The position numbers were made by a program, and so were the translations under genes. Under the pieces are notes generated by a model. It was not told where the DNA came from. It worked only from the letters and a program-made list of their open reading frames with translations, and ran no database searches. Shown in pieces: positions 25,115-34,089 of a DNA stretch of 64,000 nt (positions within the stretch are counted from its first letter, which is position 1; the number at the start of each line of letters is the position of its first letter). Origin of the DNA: Reyranella aquatilis (lineage in GTDB: Bacteria > Pseudomonadota > Alphaproteobacteria > Reyranellales > Reyranellaceae); contig NZ_JAJISD010000011.1 of assembly GCF_020880995.1 (NCBI RefSeq), positions 124,001-188,000 of the forward strand, in the 5' to 3' direction.

Positions 25115-26602
25115 TTAGAACCGCGGAATGTCGGGGAATGGGAGTCTGTTCTGCGTCACGACCAGGCGTCCCAGCTCGGCGCAGCGGCGCAGCTGGGGGA
25201 ACACCTTGCCGGGGTTGAGCAGGTGGTCGGGGTCGAAGGCGCATTTCACGCGCATCTGCTGGTCGAGATCGATCTCGGTGAACTGCACACCCATCAGGTC
25301 GCGCTTCTCGATGCCGACGCCGTGCTCGCCCGTCAGCACCCCGCCGACCCGCACGCAGAGCCGCAGGATGTCGGCGCCCAGCTCCTCGCAGCGCCTGAGC
25401 TCGTCGGGATCATTGGCGTCGAACAGGATCAGCGGATGGAGATTGCCGTCGCCGGCATGAAAGACATTCACGACCCGCAGGCCATATTGCTTGGAGAGCC
25501 GGCGCATCTCGGCCAGCACCTCGACCAGCTTGCCGCGCGGCACCGAGCCGTCGAGGCACATGTAATCGGGCGAGATCTGGCCGACGGCCGGGAATGCCGC
25601 CTTGCGGCCGGCCCAGAAAAGCACCCGCTCCTGCTCGTCGTGGCTGACGCGGATCGTCGTGGCGCCACGGCCCTTCGCAATATCGGCGACGCGTTCGACC
25701 AGATAGTCGACCTCCACCGGCGGCCCGTCGAGTTCGACGATCAGCAGCCCCTCTGCGTCGAGCGGATAGCCCGCGCCGACATAGGCCTCGGCGCACTTGG
25801 TTGCGTCTTTGTCCATCATCTCCATGCCGCCGGGGATGATGCCCGAGGCGATGACGGCGGCAACGCAGTCGGCCGCCCCCGCCTCGGTCGGAAAACCCAG
25901 CAACACGGCGCGCGCCGTCGAAGGCTTGCGCAGCAGCCGCACGGTGACTTCGGTGACGACACCCAGCAATCCTTCGGAGCCTGTCATCAGGCCGAGCAGA
26001 TCGTAGCCGCCGGCGTCGAGATGCTTGCCGCCCAGCCGCACGATCTCGCCATTCATCAGCACCATCTCGATGCCGAGCAGGTTGTTGGTGGTGAGGCCGT
26101 ATTTCAGGCAGTGCACGCCGCCGGAATTCTCCGCGACGTTGCCGCCGATCGAGCAGGCGATCTGCGAACTGGGATCGGGCGCGTAGTAGAAGCCCTCGTG
26201 TTCGACCGCCTTGGTGACGCCGAGATTGGTGACGCCGGGCTGCACCCGCGCGCAGCGGTTGGCGTAGTCGATCTCCAGCACGCGATTGAACTTGCCCATC
26301 GCGAGCAGGATGCCGTCGCCGATCGGCATCGAGCCGCCGGACAGCGAGGTCCCGCCGCCGCGCGGCACGACCTTGACCTTGTTGTCCTGGCAATAGCGGA
26401 GGATCGCGGCGACCTGGGCAGCGGTCTCGGGCAGCACCACGACCATCGGCATCTGGCGATAGGCCGACAGGGCATCGCATTCGTAGGGCCGCATGCCGTC
26501 GAGGTCGTCGATCACGCCCTCGCCCGGAACGATGGCCCGCAGCGCGGCGACGATGTCCGAGCGGCGGGCGAGAATGGCGGGATCGAGCGGCGGCATCTCC
26601 AT
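25115..26602 (-). CDS. glcD: glycolate oxidase FAD subunit, FAD-linked oxidase
   Basis: The 495-residue flavoprotein has the FAD_binding_4 domain with VPRGGGTSLSGGSMPIGDGI, IGGNVAENSGGVHCLKYG and MTGSEGLLGVVTEVTVRLL, and a C-terminal FAD_oxidase_C domain with FHAGDGNLHPLILFD and GGVLTGEHGVGIEKRD, ending in HLLNPGKVFP. It catalyses glycolate (or D-lactate) oxidation in the GlcDEF complex. I used ATG 26602; an in-frame TTG lies at 26620. First gene of the glc operon, with the rpmJ terminator directly upstream. Confidence 0.92.
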   Translation of the reverse strand: MEMPPLDPAILARRSDIVAALRAIVPGEGVIDDLDGMRPYECDALSAYRQMPMVVVLPETAAQVAAILRYCQDNKVKVVPRGGGTSLSGGSMPIGDGILLAMGKFNRVLEIDYANRCARVQPGVTNLGVTKAVEHEGFYYAPDPSSQIACSIGGNVAENSGGVHCLKYGLTTNNLLGIEMVLMNGEIVRLGGKHLDAGGYDLLGLMTGSEGLLGVVTEVTVRLLRKPSTARAVLLGFPTEAGAADCVAAVIASGIIPGGMEMMDKDATKCAEAYVGAGYPLDAEGLLIVELDGPPVEVDYLVERVADIAKGRGATTIRVSHDEQERVLFWAGRKAAFPAVGQISPDYMCLDGSVPRGKLVEVLAEMRRLSKQYGLRVVNVFHAGDGNLHPLILFDANDPDELRRCEELGADILRLCVRVGGVLTGEHGVGIEKRDLMGVQFTEIDLDQQMRVKCAFDPDHLLNPGKVFPQLRRCAELGRLVVTQNRLPFPDIPRF

Positions 26603-26623
26603 GCTTCGCTCATACGCCAAATG

Positions 26624-26659
26624 AAAAAGCGGCGGAAGCCGAAGCTCCCGCCGCTTTTT
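26624..26659 (-). terminator. intrinsic terminator of rpmJ
   Basis: AAAAAGCGGCGG (26624-26635) and CCGCCGCTTTTT (26648-26659) form a 12-bp stem with a 12-base loop. Both strands end in a U run, so it can work in both directions. It lies just downstream of rpmJ and isolates it from glcD. Confidence 0.85.
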
Positions 26660-26680
26660 TCAGCAAGACGCCGACGCGTC

Positions 26681-26806
26681 TCAGCCCTGGCGGGCCTTGA
26701 AGCGCGGATTGGTCTTGTTGATCACGTAGACACGGCCCTTGCGGCGCACGATGCGGCAGTCCTTGTGACGGAGCTTCACCGACTTGAGAGAATGACGGAT
26801 CTTCAT
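26681..26806 (-). CDS. rpmJ: 50S ribosomal protein L36
   Basis: These 41 codons give the compact basic protein MKIRHSLKSVKLRHKDCR, followed by IVRRKGRVYVINKTNPRFKA and RQG. This is the longer L36 form that lacks the full zinc-binding cysteine set, keeping one Cys at residue 17. It is common in Alphaproteobacteria. It is a component of the large ribosomal subunit near the peptidyl-transferase region. The gene is monocistronic, bounded by a U-tailed hairpin upstream (26821-26843) and a terminator downstream. Confidence 0.95.
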   Translation of the reverse strand: MKIRHSLKSVKLRHKDCRIVRRKGRVYVINKTNPRFKARQG

Positions 26807-26820
26807 GGCCCTAACTCAAC

Positions 26821-26843
26821 AAAAAGCCCCGGCCGTGCCGGGG
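26821..26843 (-). terminator. intrinsic terminator just upstream of rpmJ
   Basis: On the minus strand CCCCGGC, loop ACG, GCCGGGG is followed by CTTTTTG. It stops transcripts arriving from clpS. It ends only 15 bases before the rpmJ ATG, so the rpmJ promoter must overlap it or the hairpin must act as an attenuator. Confidence 0.75.
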
Positions 26844-27073
26844 TGAATTCCGAAAGCGGGCGGAAAATACGGATCGGAGGGCTGCCCGTCAACCCATTGA
26901 TTTTCCACCCAACTTCCCCGAAGCCTTTTTGCCGAAAATCCTGGATTCGTCAATGATTGCAAATACTTGCGGATCTCGCTCCCGATCCACGCCCTTTGCC
27001 GCCGAGAATACCCGCGAACACTGCGACGGCGGTTCGCCGGAAACGGCCCGCGCAACGGGGCAACCGGCGGCGG

Positions 27074-27379
27074 CTACTCTTCCGGCTCGGTGCTGAACTC
27101 GAGCGGGTGGCCCGCGCCGCGTGCCATGTCGTTGGCTTCGCTCGCCTTGGATTCGGCGATGTCGCGGGTGTAGGTCGCGACGACGCAGGCACCGCGCTGG
27201 TGGGCGGTCATCATCACGGCGTAGGACTGGTCCTCGGTCATGCGGAACACCGCCTTCAGCACGACGACCACGAACTCGCGCGGCGTATAGTCGTCGTTCA
27301 ACAGGATCACCTTGTAGAGCGGCGGCTGCTTGGTCTTCGTCCGCTCGACCGCCTGCGGCTTGGTGTCGATATCGCTCAT
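27074..27379 (-). CDS. clpS: ATP-dependent Clp protease adaptor ClpS
   Basis: The 101-residue protein has a flexible N terminus (residues 1-19) and the ClpS fold: PPLYKVILLNDDYTPREFVV (19-38), VLKAVFRMTEDQSYAVMMTA and HQRGACVVATYTRDIAESKA. The NDDYTP and acidic ND residues bind N-degron substrates and hand them to ClpAP. AGGAGG precedes ATG 27379. The clpA partner is not in the window. It lies 23 bp after the HpaB-type gene, possibly on the same transcript, and ends at the terminator before rpmJ. Confidence 0.93.
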   Translation of the reverse strand: MSDIDTKPQAVERTKTKQPPLYKVILLNDDYTPREFVVVVLKAVFRMTEDQSYAVMMTAHQRGACVVATYTRDIAESKASEANDMARGAGHPLEFSTEPEE

Positions 27380-27402
27380 CGGCCCCTCCTCGCCCCGTCT
27401 CC

Positions 27403-28842
27403 TCAGTATTCCTCGTCCAGGAAGCGCTGCACCAGCCGGTCGGCCCGGCTCCGGTCGGTGAACTGCAGGTGGCGGGCCAGGTTGCGGGCCGACGAGGCGA
27501 GGTAGAAGCGCTCGTACTGCTCGTTGCGGCTGGCCAGGGCACTGCCGGCGAAATCCCAGGCGAGCCGGAAGATGCGGATACGCTCCTCGGCCGCCATGCC
27601 CTTGGCGCCCGGCAGGTAGCGGTCGATCAGCGGTCGAAGATCCGGATCCGCAAGTTGGGCCGCGGTCGGCGCGGCCAGGAGATTGTGCGAGCCGATCAGG
27701 CGCAGGATCTCGTTCACCCGCGGAAACCAGAGAGGCAGGGTGGCGCGCAAGGCATGCAGCGGGCGGACGCCGCAGGTCCACAGGCCAGACGGCCATTCGC
27801 GCGCCTCCGCTTCGGCCGCGACGATGGCCGCACGCGTGAACTCGGCGTATGTCCAGATCTCGCCAATCAGGCGCTGCGTCTCGGGATCGGCTGCGTTGAT
27901 CGAGGCAGCCATGCGCAGCGCGAGGCCCCAGGCGAAGTCGAGCTTCGTCCAGGCGCGGATCATCGTCTGCTGCATGATGTTGGGCTGCCAGCTCGACGTC
28001 ATCACCGTGTTGTAGGCGGCGAGATTGCAGTCGATGAACAGCCGGTCGCGCGGCACCTCGACATCGTCGAAGATCACGAAGGCATCCTGCTCGTCGAAGC
28101 GGCCCGACAGCGGGAAGTCGAAGCGGTTGTCCGGCGCCGACATCGAATCGCGGCAGAGGAACTTCAGGCCCGGCGTCCCGACGGGAATGCAGAACGACAG
28201 CGCATAGTCCTCCGCGCCCTGCGGCAGCGGTGCGCCGGGATAGACCGCGATCTCGTCGGTGAAGGGCGCCAGCGTCGCCAGCACTCGCGCGCCGCGCACG
28301 ACGATGCCGTGCTCGGTGTCGCCGACCTTGCGCAGGGCATGCTGGTTGCCGGCCGAGGGCGCGTCGCCGGTCGCCTTGTCGACCGTGGGCTGGACGATCG
28401 TGTGCGTGAGCGCCACGTCTCCGCGCCGCAGGAATTTCTGGTAGGCGACCAGCCGCTCGACGCCGGCCTCGTTACCGTGCGCACCCCATTCGTCGGGGCG
28501 GCCGGCGAATCCCGCATAGGTCACGTTCATGTAGTCGGGAGTACGACCCATCAGACCGACTGAATACTCGGCCACCTGTCGTAACGCCGCATGGCGCCTG
28601 GTCAGGTCTTCGCGCGAACGCGGGATCAGATGACTGACCGGTATCGGCTCGCCGGTCTCCGGATCGGGCGCGAGGCAGGTCGCGGCCTCCGCGTGGTGGA
28701 GATCATAGACCTCTGCGAGCGCGTGGGCCGCACCGCGCAGCTTGGGATGATCGACGACATCGGCGATCTTCTCGCCGTCGACCCATACATCGCGCTGGCC
28801 GCGAAGCCCCTTCAGAAACTGCTCACCCGTCCGTGCCGGCAT
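27403..28842 (-). CDS. HpaB-family flavin-dependent 4-hydroxyphenylacetate 3-monooxygenase, oxygenase component
   Basis: The 479-residue protein begins ARTGEQFLKGLRGQRDVWVD, the family opening. Further family features are NVTYAGFAGRPDEWG, LTHTIVQPTVDK with a flavin-contacting HT, GIVVRGARVLATLAPFTDEI, and VEVPRDRLFIDCNL. HpaB enzymes use FADH2 from a separate reductase to hydroxylate phenols. No hpaC reductase is nearby. Start ATG 28842 has GGAGG six bases upstream; a longer frame to 28896 overlaps the GST gene. The substrate could be 4-hydroxyphenylacetate or another phenol or phenolic acid. Confidence 0.87.
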   Translation of the reverse strand: MPARTGEQFLKGLRGQRDVWVDGEKIADVVDHPKLRGAAHALAEVYDLHHAEAATCLAPDPETGEPIPVSHLIPRSREDLTRRHAALRQVAEYSVGLMGRTPDYMNVTYAGFAGRPDEWGAHGNEAGVERLVAYQKFLRRGDVALTHTIVQPTVDKATGDAPSAGNQHALRKVGDTEHGIVVRGARVLATLAPFTDEIAVYPGAPLPQGAEDYALSFCIPVGTPGLKFLCRDSMSAPDNRFDFPLSGRFDEQDAFVIFDDVEVPRDRLFIDCNLAAYNTVMTSSWQPNIMQQTMIRAWTKLDFAWGLALRMAASINAADPETQRLIGEIWTYAEFTRAAIVAAEAEAREWPSGLWTCGVRPLHALRATLPLWFPRVNEILRLIGSHNLLAAPTAAQLADPDLRPLIDRYLPGAKGMAAEERIRIFRLAWDFAGSALASRNEQYERFYLASSARNLARHLQFTDRSRADRLVQRFLDEEY

Positions 28843-28870
28843 CGCATCCCTCCGCCCAGGAGGGCGACTG

Positions 28871-29467
28871 TCACCCCACCGGCATCGTTTCGGCAAGGGG
28901 CGGCAGCTTCACGACCTTTTCGTACCAGGCCGCGAGCTTCGGATGACCGGGGCGCCACGGCTCGTTGGCGTAGCGGAAGTCGAGATAGCCCAGCGCACAG
29001 CCGATCGCGATCTCCCCGATCGTGGTCAGGTCGCCCAGGGAATCGACCTGCTTCTCCAGCTCGTCGAGCGCGCGCGCGACCTTGCCCTGCTGCAGCGCGA
29101 TGTAACCCTGACGGCCCTCGTCCTGCGGCAGCGCGATCTCGCGGCGGCGCGGCTGGGTGGCGTCGAGGATGCCGTCGGCCAGCGCCTCCTGGGTGAGCGC
29201 CTTCCAGCGGGCCGCGCCCGGCGCAGGGAACAGCTTCGGCGCGCTGCCGATACTGTCGAGATACTCGCAGATCACCGGACTGTCGTAGATCGACATGCCG
29301 TCGTCGGTGATCAGCGTCGGCACCTTCGAGAGAGGATTGACCGGCGCCAGTGCGGGATCGGTCGTGCCGATCTTCCAGCGCTCGATCCTGTCGTTGAGCC
29401 CGCGCGCGATGGCGCACGCCATCACTTTCCGGACATACGGGCTTGCAGCGGAATAGGCGATCTTCAT
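28871..29467 (-). CDS. glutathione S-transferase
   Basis: The 198-residue protein has a thioredoxin-like N-terminal domain with SAASPYVRKVMACAI (the catalytic Ser/Cys loop region), NPLSKVPTLITDDGMSIYDS and PVICEYLDSIG, then an all-helical C-terminal domain (from about 85) with LALGYLDFRY-type GCALGYLDFRYANEPWR. It probably conjugates or isomerises small electrophiles. It is divergent from the TauD dioxygenase with a 64-bp shared promoter gap and is 28 bp upstream of the HpaB-type gene. Confidence 0.9.
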   Translation of the reverse strand: MKIAYSAASPYVRKVMACAIARGLNDRIERWKIGTTDPALAPVNPLSKVPTLITDDGMSIYDSPVICEYLDSIGSAPKLFPAPGAARWKALTQEALADGILDATQPRRREIALPQDEGRQGYIALQQGKVARALDELEKQVDSLGDLTTIGEIAIGCALGYLDFRYANEPWRPGHPKLAAWYEKVVKLPPLAETMPVG

Positions 29468-29531
29468 GGCGGTCCCCCTTGAGATTCGTCGAATCGGCGC
29501 GCACGTTATCCCGCATCACCGGAGCAACGCC

Positions 29532-30371
29532 ATGACTTTCCAGACCGAGAAACTCGGCCACCACATGGCCGCGGCGGTGAGCGGCATCGACCTCAACGTG
29601 CCCGCCGACGAGGCGACGCAGGCGGCATTGACCGACGTGCTCCACGACAATCTCGTGATCTGCATCCGGGGGCAGAAACTCGACCCGCCGGCGTTCCTCG
29701 CAGCGATGTCGAAGTTCGGCATGCCGATGCTGCGCAAGCAGCTTGCCCGCACGGCGGAATGCGCCGAGGTGAACATCATCTCGAGTGAAGACCGCGACGT
29801 GCTGGGTGACGGCAAGAAGATCGTGAACGGTGCCAACTGGCACACCGACGACAGCTTCATGCGGGCGCCCTGCTCGCTCACCATGCTCTACGGTGTAGAA
29901 GTCCCGTCGCGTGGCGGCGACACGCAGTTCACCAACATGTACGACGCCTACGCGGATCTGCCGGCCGACATGAAGGCCCGCATCGATCCACTGAAGGTGA
30001 TCCACAAGTACCATTCGAGCCGCAAGCTCAGCCGCATCTCGACCCGGCCGGCCGAGGAGATGGCCGCGATGCCCGAGGCGACGCACCCGCTGGTGCGCAC
30101 CCATCCGGAGACCGGCCGCAAGTCGCTCTACCTCAACCCGAACCGGATGGAGCAGATCGTCGGCCTCGACCGCGCCGAGAGCGATGCGCTGCTCGACGAA
30201 CTGATCGCCCATGCGACCCAACCGAAATACGAGTACCGCCATGTCTGGCGGCAGGGCGACATCGTGATCTGGGACAATCGCTGCACGATGCACAAGGCCA
30301 ACGCCGACTATCCCGAAGGCGAACGGCGGCTGATGCACCGGGTGATCGTGGCGGGCACGGAGCCGTTCTAA
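29532..30371 (+). CDS. TauD/TfdA-family Fe(II)/2-oxoglutarate dioxygenase
   Basis: The 279-residue protein has the HxD iron motif NWHTDDSFMRAPC (about residues 97-109), IHKYHSSRKLSR, the distal histidine MHRVIVAGTEPF near the end and THPLVRTHPETGRKSLYLNP with the 2-oxoglutarate-binding arginine region. These enzymes hydroxylate sulfonates, phenoxyacetates or carnitine-like compounds. The ATG at 29532 is preceded by GGAG seven bases upstream. It ends 4 bp before the convergent hyuB stop. The substrate is not indicated by context. Confidence 0.9.
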   Translation: MTFQTEKLGHHMAAAVSGIDLNVPADEATQAALTDVLHDNLVICIRGQKLDPPAFLAAMSKFGMPMLRKQLARTAECAEVNIISSEDRDVLGDGKKIVNGANWHTDDSFMRAPCSLTMLYGVEVPSRGGDTQFTNMYDAYADLPADMKARIDPLKVIHKYHSSRKLSRISTRPAEEMAAMPEATHPLVRTHPETGRKSLYLNPNRMEQIVGLDRAESDALLDELIAHATQPKYEYRHVWRQGDIVIWDNRCTMHKANADYPEGERRLMHRVIVAGTEPF

Positions 30372-30375
30372 TTCG

Positions 30376-32007
30376 TTAGTCGTCGCCCTGATAGACTGAC
30401 TGCACCGTCACGTATCCCGCCGCGATGTCGGCCGCGAGCGCGGCCTCGGACCGCAGCTTCGGATCGCCATGCCCGCCGCCGCCCGGCGTGCCCAGGGAAA
30501 CCGTGTCGCCCTTGTTCAGCACATACTGCTTCTTGGGATCCGTCTTCTCGCCGTTGATGCGCAGTTCACCCGGCGCGCCGTCCTTGCCGCCCTCGATGCC
30601 GAACGCGGCAAAGATCGTGCGTTCGGCCAGAAAGGAAACGGCGATCGGCGTCTCGCTGCGGCTCTCGATCAGGATCTCCTGCCCAAGCCCGCCGCGATGA
30701 CGGCCGGCGCCGCCGGAATCGGGACGCAACTTCTTGTGATGGAAACGCAACGGCGCGATGTGCTCGCTGATCTCGATCGAGGTCGAGCTGACGTTGGACG
30801 GCCACGACAGGCAGGTCACGCCGTCGCGCTGCGTATTGCCGCCCATGCCGCCGTTGTAGAAGAACATGTTGGCGTAGGGCTTGCCGCCTTCCCGCACGCC
30901 CGACTGGTTCATGCCCCACATCGGCGAGCCGCAGGCCGCCATCACGCGGTCCGGCACGATCTGGCCCAGGCAGCCGAACACCAGCATCGGGATGTAATGG
31001 CCGATCAGCATGCGCGAACCGCCCGGCGCGGGGAATTGCGGATTGACGATGCAGCCCGGCGGCGCGCTGAGCGTGATCGGCCGCCATGCGCCTTCATTGT
31101 TGGGCAGGCTGGAGTTGGTGCAGACCTTCACCCCATACATGCACATCGCGTTCGTGTAGCACATGGCGCAGTTGATCGCCCGGTCGACCTGGGCGTCGGT
31201 ACCGGCGAAATCGATCAGGATCTCGTCGCCCTTGATGGTGAGCGCCATCCTGATGGTGATCGGCTTGTCCATGATGCCGTCGGTCTTCAGCTCGCTGCGA
31301 TACGTCCCGTCCGGCAGCTCTCGGATCGCCGCCCGCATCGCCGCCTCGCAGCGTCCCTGGATCTCGCGTGCGAGGTCGGTGAGATCGGGCAGCCCGTAAT
31401 TCTCCATCAAGACCAGCAGGCGATCTTCCATGAGATCGAGCGCGACGATCTGGGCATAGAGATCGCCCATCGTCTGGTCGGGCGTGCGCACGTTCTTGCG
31501 GATCAGCGCGACCAGCGTCTCGTCGGTCTTGCCGGCCGCCATCATCTTCATCGGCGGAATCTGAAGCCCCTCCTCGAAGACCTCGCGCGGCTCGGGGCTG
31601 CGGATCTTGCCGCCGATGTCGGGCACGTGCGCTGTCGTCGCGCTGAAGGCGATCAGCCTGCCGTTGCGGAAGATCGGCTTGGCGAGCGTCACGTCGGGCA
31701 GATGGCCGGTGCCCAGCCAGATGTCGTTGGTGATCAGCACGTCGCCCGGCGAAAGCTGGTCCTCCGGGAAGTGGCGCAGGAAGTGCTTCACCGTCTCGGG
31801 CAGCGTGCCGATGAAGCTCGGGATACTCTCGCTCGCCTGAACCAGCGACTGGCCCGTGGCATCGGTCACGACGCAGGAGAAGTCGTAGCTCTCACGCACC
31901 AGGGTCGAGAAGGAGGTGCGCACCATCGCTGCGGCAGCCTCGTCGACCAGCGAGATCAGCCGCCGCCACAGCAGTTCGAGTTCGATGGCATCGAAGGTGC
32001 GTGACAT
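30376..32007 (-). CDS. hyuB: hydantoinase/oxoprolinase subunit B
   Basis: The 543-residue protein has the HyuB signature: SESIPSFIGTLPETVKHFLR, GDVLITNDIWLGTGHLPDV, HVPDIGGKIRSPEPREVFEE and the C-terminal GGAGRHRGGLGQEI plus GTPGGGGHGDP. With HyuA it forms an ATP-dependent amidohydrolase opening N-methylhydantoin, 5-oxoproline or related cyclic imides; acetone carboxylase is a distant relative. The start codon shares a base with the hyuA stop (TGATG), so the subunits are translationally coupled. Confidence 0.9.
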   Translation of the reverse strand: MSRTFDAIELELLWRRLISLVDEAAAAMVRTSFSTLVRESYDFSCVVTDATGQSLVQASESIPSFIGTLPETVKHFLRHFPEDQLSPGDVLITNDIWLGTGHLPDVTLAKPIFRNGRLIAFSATTAHVPDIGGKIRSPEPREVFEEGLQIPPMKMMAAGKTDETLVALIRKNVRTPDQTMGDLYAQIVALDLMEDRLLVLMENYGLPDLTDLAREIQGRCEAAMRAAIRELPDGTYRSELKTDGIMDKPITIRMALTIKGDEILIDFAGTDAQVDRAINCAMCYTNAMCMYGVKVCTNSSLPNNEGAWRPITLSAPPGCIVNPQFPAPGGSRMLIGHYIPMLVFGCLGQIVPDRVMAACGSPMWGMNQSGVREGGKPYANMFFYNGGMGGNTQRDGVTCLSWPSNVSSTSIEISEHIAPLRFHHKKLRPDSGGAGRHRGGLGQEILIESRSETPIAVSFLAERTIFAAFGIEGGKDGAPGELRINGEKTDPKKQYVLNKGDTVSLGTPGGGGHGDPKLRSEAALAADIAAGYVTVQSVYQGDD

Positions 32008-34076
32008 CAGTTTGCCTCCGCCAGGATGGAGCCGTCGGGCAGCAGCCGCGCCGTGGCGTTCGGCCCGACGATGAAGGTGCTTTCGTTTTCCTCGAACACG
32101 GCGGGCCCGTCGATGCTGACGCCCGGTTCGAGGGCATAACGATCCCACACACGGGTCGGCAGCGTCTTGCCTTCATCGGGAAAGAACACCGGCCGCGTGC
32201 CCTTGAGCGCGTTGTCCGAGGCATGGCGCGGCAGTTCGAGCTCGCCGCCGGTGCCGGGCATCGGCGCGCTGACCGAGAGGCGCAGCGCCACGAACTGGAT
32301 GGCGGCGCCGGGCGGCACGCGCGCAAACAGCGCCTTGTAGGCTGCCTCGAAGGCCACCTTCACCGCCCCTTCGGTCAGCTCCGGCGGCAGCACGACGGTG
32401 ATCTCGCTGCCCTGCCCGATGTACCGCATGTCGGCCAGGCGCCGCACGGTCCGGCCGGCCACGTCGGCGCCGGTGAGATGCAGCAGGTCGAGCGATTCCT
32501 TTTCGAGACCGGCGAAGATGCGTCCCGCCGCGGCGAGGTCGGCGCCGGCCAGCGCCGTGGTGAAGCTCGCCACGCGATCGACGCGCGCCGGCGCCATCAG
32601 CATGCCGATGGTGCTGCCTGCACCGGCCCCCGGTGGACACACGACGCGACTGACGCCGAGCTTGCGCGCGACGTGCCAGGCATGGACAGGCCCCGCGCCG
32701 CCGGTCGCCAGCAGCGCATATTCGGACGGCACGCGACCGCGCTCGGCGATCGCCACGCGCGCAGCGCCGGCCATGTTCTCGTTGACGACGTCGTGGACGC
32801 CGAAGGCCGCCCGGCCCGGCTCGACGCCCAGCGCGCCCGCCAGCTTGCCGAACGCGGCGCTGGTCGCCACGGCGTCGATCTTCATCGCGCCGCCCAGGAA
32901 GAAGTCGGCGTTGAGATAGCCCAGGGTCAGGTCGGCGTCCGTCACCGTGGCTTCGGTGCCGCCGCGGCCGTAGCAGGCCGGGCCCGGCTGGGCGCCACTG
33001 CTCTCCGGGCCGACATTCAGCGTGCCGAGGTCGCTTCGATGCGCGATCGAGCCGCCGCCGGCGCCGATCTCGATCAGTTCGACGGTGGCGATCTGGATCG
33101 GCAGGCCGGAGCCGCGCAGGAAGCGCTTCTCGCGCGCCGCCTCGAAGCCCCATGCGACCAGCGGTTCACCGTCGTCGACCAGCGCCAGCTTGGCGGTCGT
33201 CCCGCCCATGTCGAAGGCGAGCACGCGTTCGAGGCCGGCATTTCGTCCGAACCAGGCACCGGCCAGCGCGCCCGCGGCCGGACCGCTCTCGAGCAACTGC
33301 ACCGGCGCGCGCTTGGCCTCGCTCACATGGGTAAGACCGCCATTGGACAGCATGAGGAACAGGCCGCCGGGAATTCCCTCGGTGCGCAATGCCTGTTCCA
33401 GGCGTTCGAGATAGATCTCGGCCAGCGGCCGCACATAGGCATTGGCCACCGTCGTGCTGGCCCGCGGATATTCGCGGATTTCCGGAGCGATGTCTGAGGA
33501 GAGCGAGATCGACAGGTTCTGGAAGCGCTCGGCAACGGCCGCGCCGATCGCGCGCTCGTGCGCGGCGTTGGCATAGGAATGAAGAAAGCAGATGGCGAGG
33601 CTTTCGACGCCCTGCTCCACGAGGTGAGCCACTTCGGCGAGCGCCGCATCGACGTCCAGCGCGACCTCGACCGTGCCGTCCGGCGCCAGCCGTTCCTTCG
33701 CCTCGCGGCGCCATGGTCGCGGCACCAGCGGCTTCGGCATCTCGATGAAAAGGTCGTAGAGCTCGTACTTGCGCTCGCGCGCGATCTCCAGCGCGTCGCC
33801 GAAGCCGGCCGTGGTGAGCAGGCCGGTCTTCGCGCCCTTGCGTTCGATCAGCGCGTTGGTGAACAGCGTCGTGGCATGCACGACGCGGCCGATGTCCTGC
33901 GGCTTGGCGCCTGCCTTCTCAAGCACCCGCCGGGTGCCTTCGAGCGCCCCGCGGGCGGGATCGTCGGGTGTCGTACTTTCCTTCCAGATGACGGCCCGGC
34001 CGGTGCGTGGATCGTGGATGACGAGGTCGGTGAATGTTCCCCCGATGTCGATGCCGAGGGAAAGCGGCGCACTCAT
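32007..34076 (-). CDS. hyuA: hydantoinase/oxoprolinase subunit A
   Basis: The 689-residue protein has two ASKHA-fold phosphate loops: GIDIGGTFTDLVIHDPRTGR (residues 8-27) and AFDMGGTTAKLALVDDGEP (about 294-312). It also has the segment RVVHATTLFTNALIERKG and GAGGGSIAHRSDLGTL. It is the ATP-binding subunit of the HyuAB amidohydrolase. It follows a TctC-type solute receptor gene by 13 bp on the same strand. This suggests that the cyclic substrate or its open product is imported by a tripartite carrier whose membrane parts are elsewhere. Confidence 0.9.
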   Translation of the reverse strand: MSAPLSLGIDIGGTFTDLVIHDPRTGRAVIWKESTTPDDPARGALEGTRRVLEKAGAKPQDIGRVVHATTLFTNALIERKGAKTGLLTTAGFGDALEIARERKYELYDLFIEMPKPLVPRPWRREAKERLAPDGTVEVALDVDAALAEVAHLVEQGVESLAICFLHSYANAAHERAIGAAVAERFQNLSISLSSDIAPEIREYPRASTTVANAYVRPLAEIYLERLEQALRTEGIPGGLFLMLSNGGLTHVSEAKRAPVQLLESGPAAGALAGAWFGRNAGLERVLAFDMGGTTAKLALVDDGEPLVAWGFEAAREKRFLRGSGLPIQIATVELIEIGAGGGSIAHRSDLGTLNVGPESSGAQPGPACYGRGGTEATVTDADLTLGYLNADFFLGGAMKIDAVATSAAFGKLAGALGVEPGRAAFGVHDVVNENMAGAARVAIAERGRVPSEYALLATGGAGPVHAWHVARKLGVSRVVCPPGAGAGSTIGMLMAPARVDRVASFTTALAGADLAAAGRIFAGLEKESLDLLHLTGADVAGRTVRRLADMRYIGQGSEITVVLPPELTEGAVKVAFEAAYKALFARVPPGAAIQFVALRLSVSAPMPGTGGELELPRHASDNALKGTRPVFFPDEGKTLPTRVWDRYALEPGVSIDGPAVFEENESTFIVGPNATARLLPDGSILAEAN

Positions 34077-34089
34077 TACACGTCCTTTG

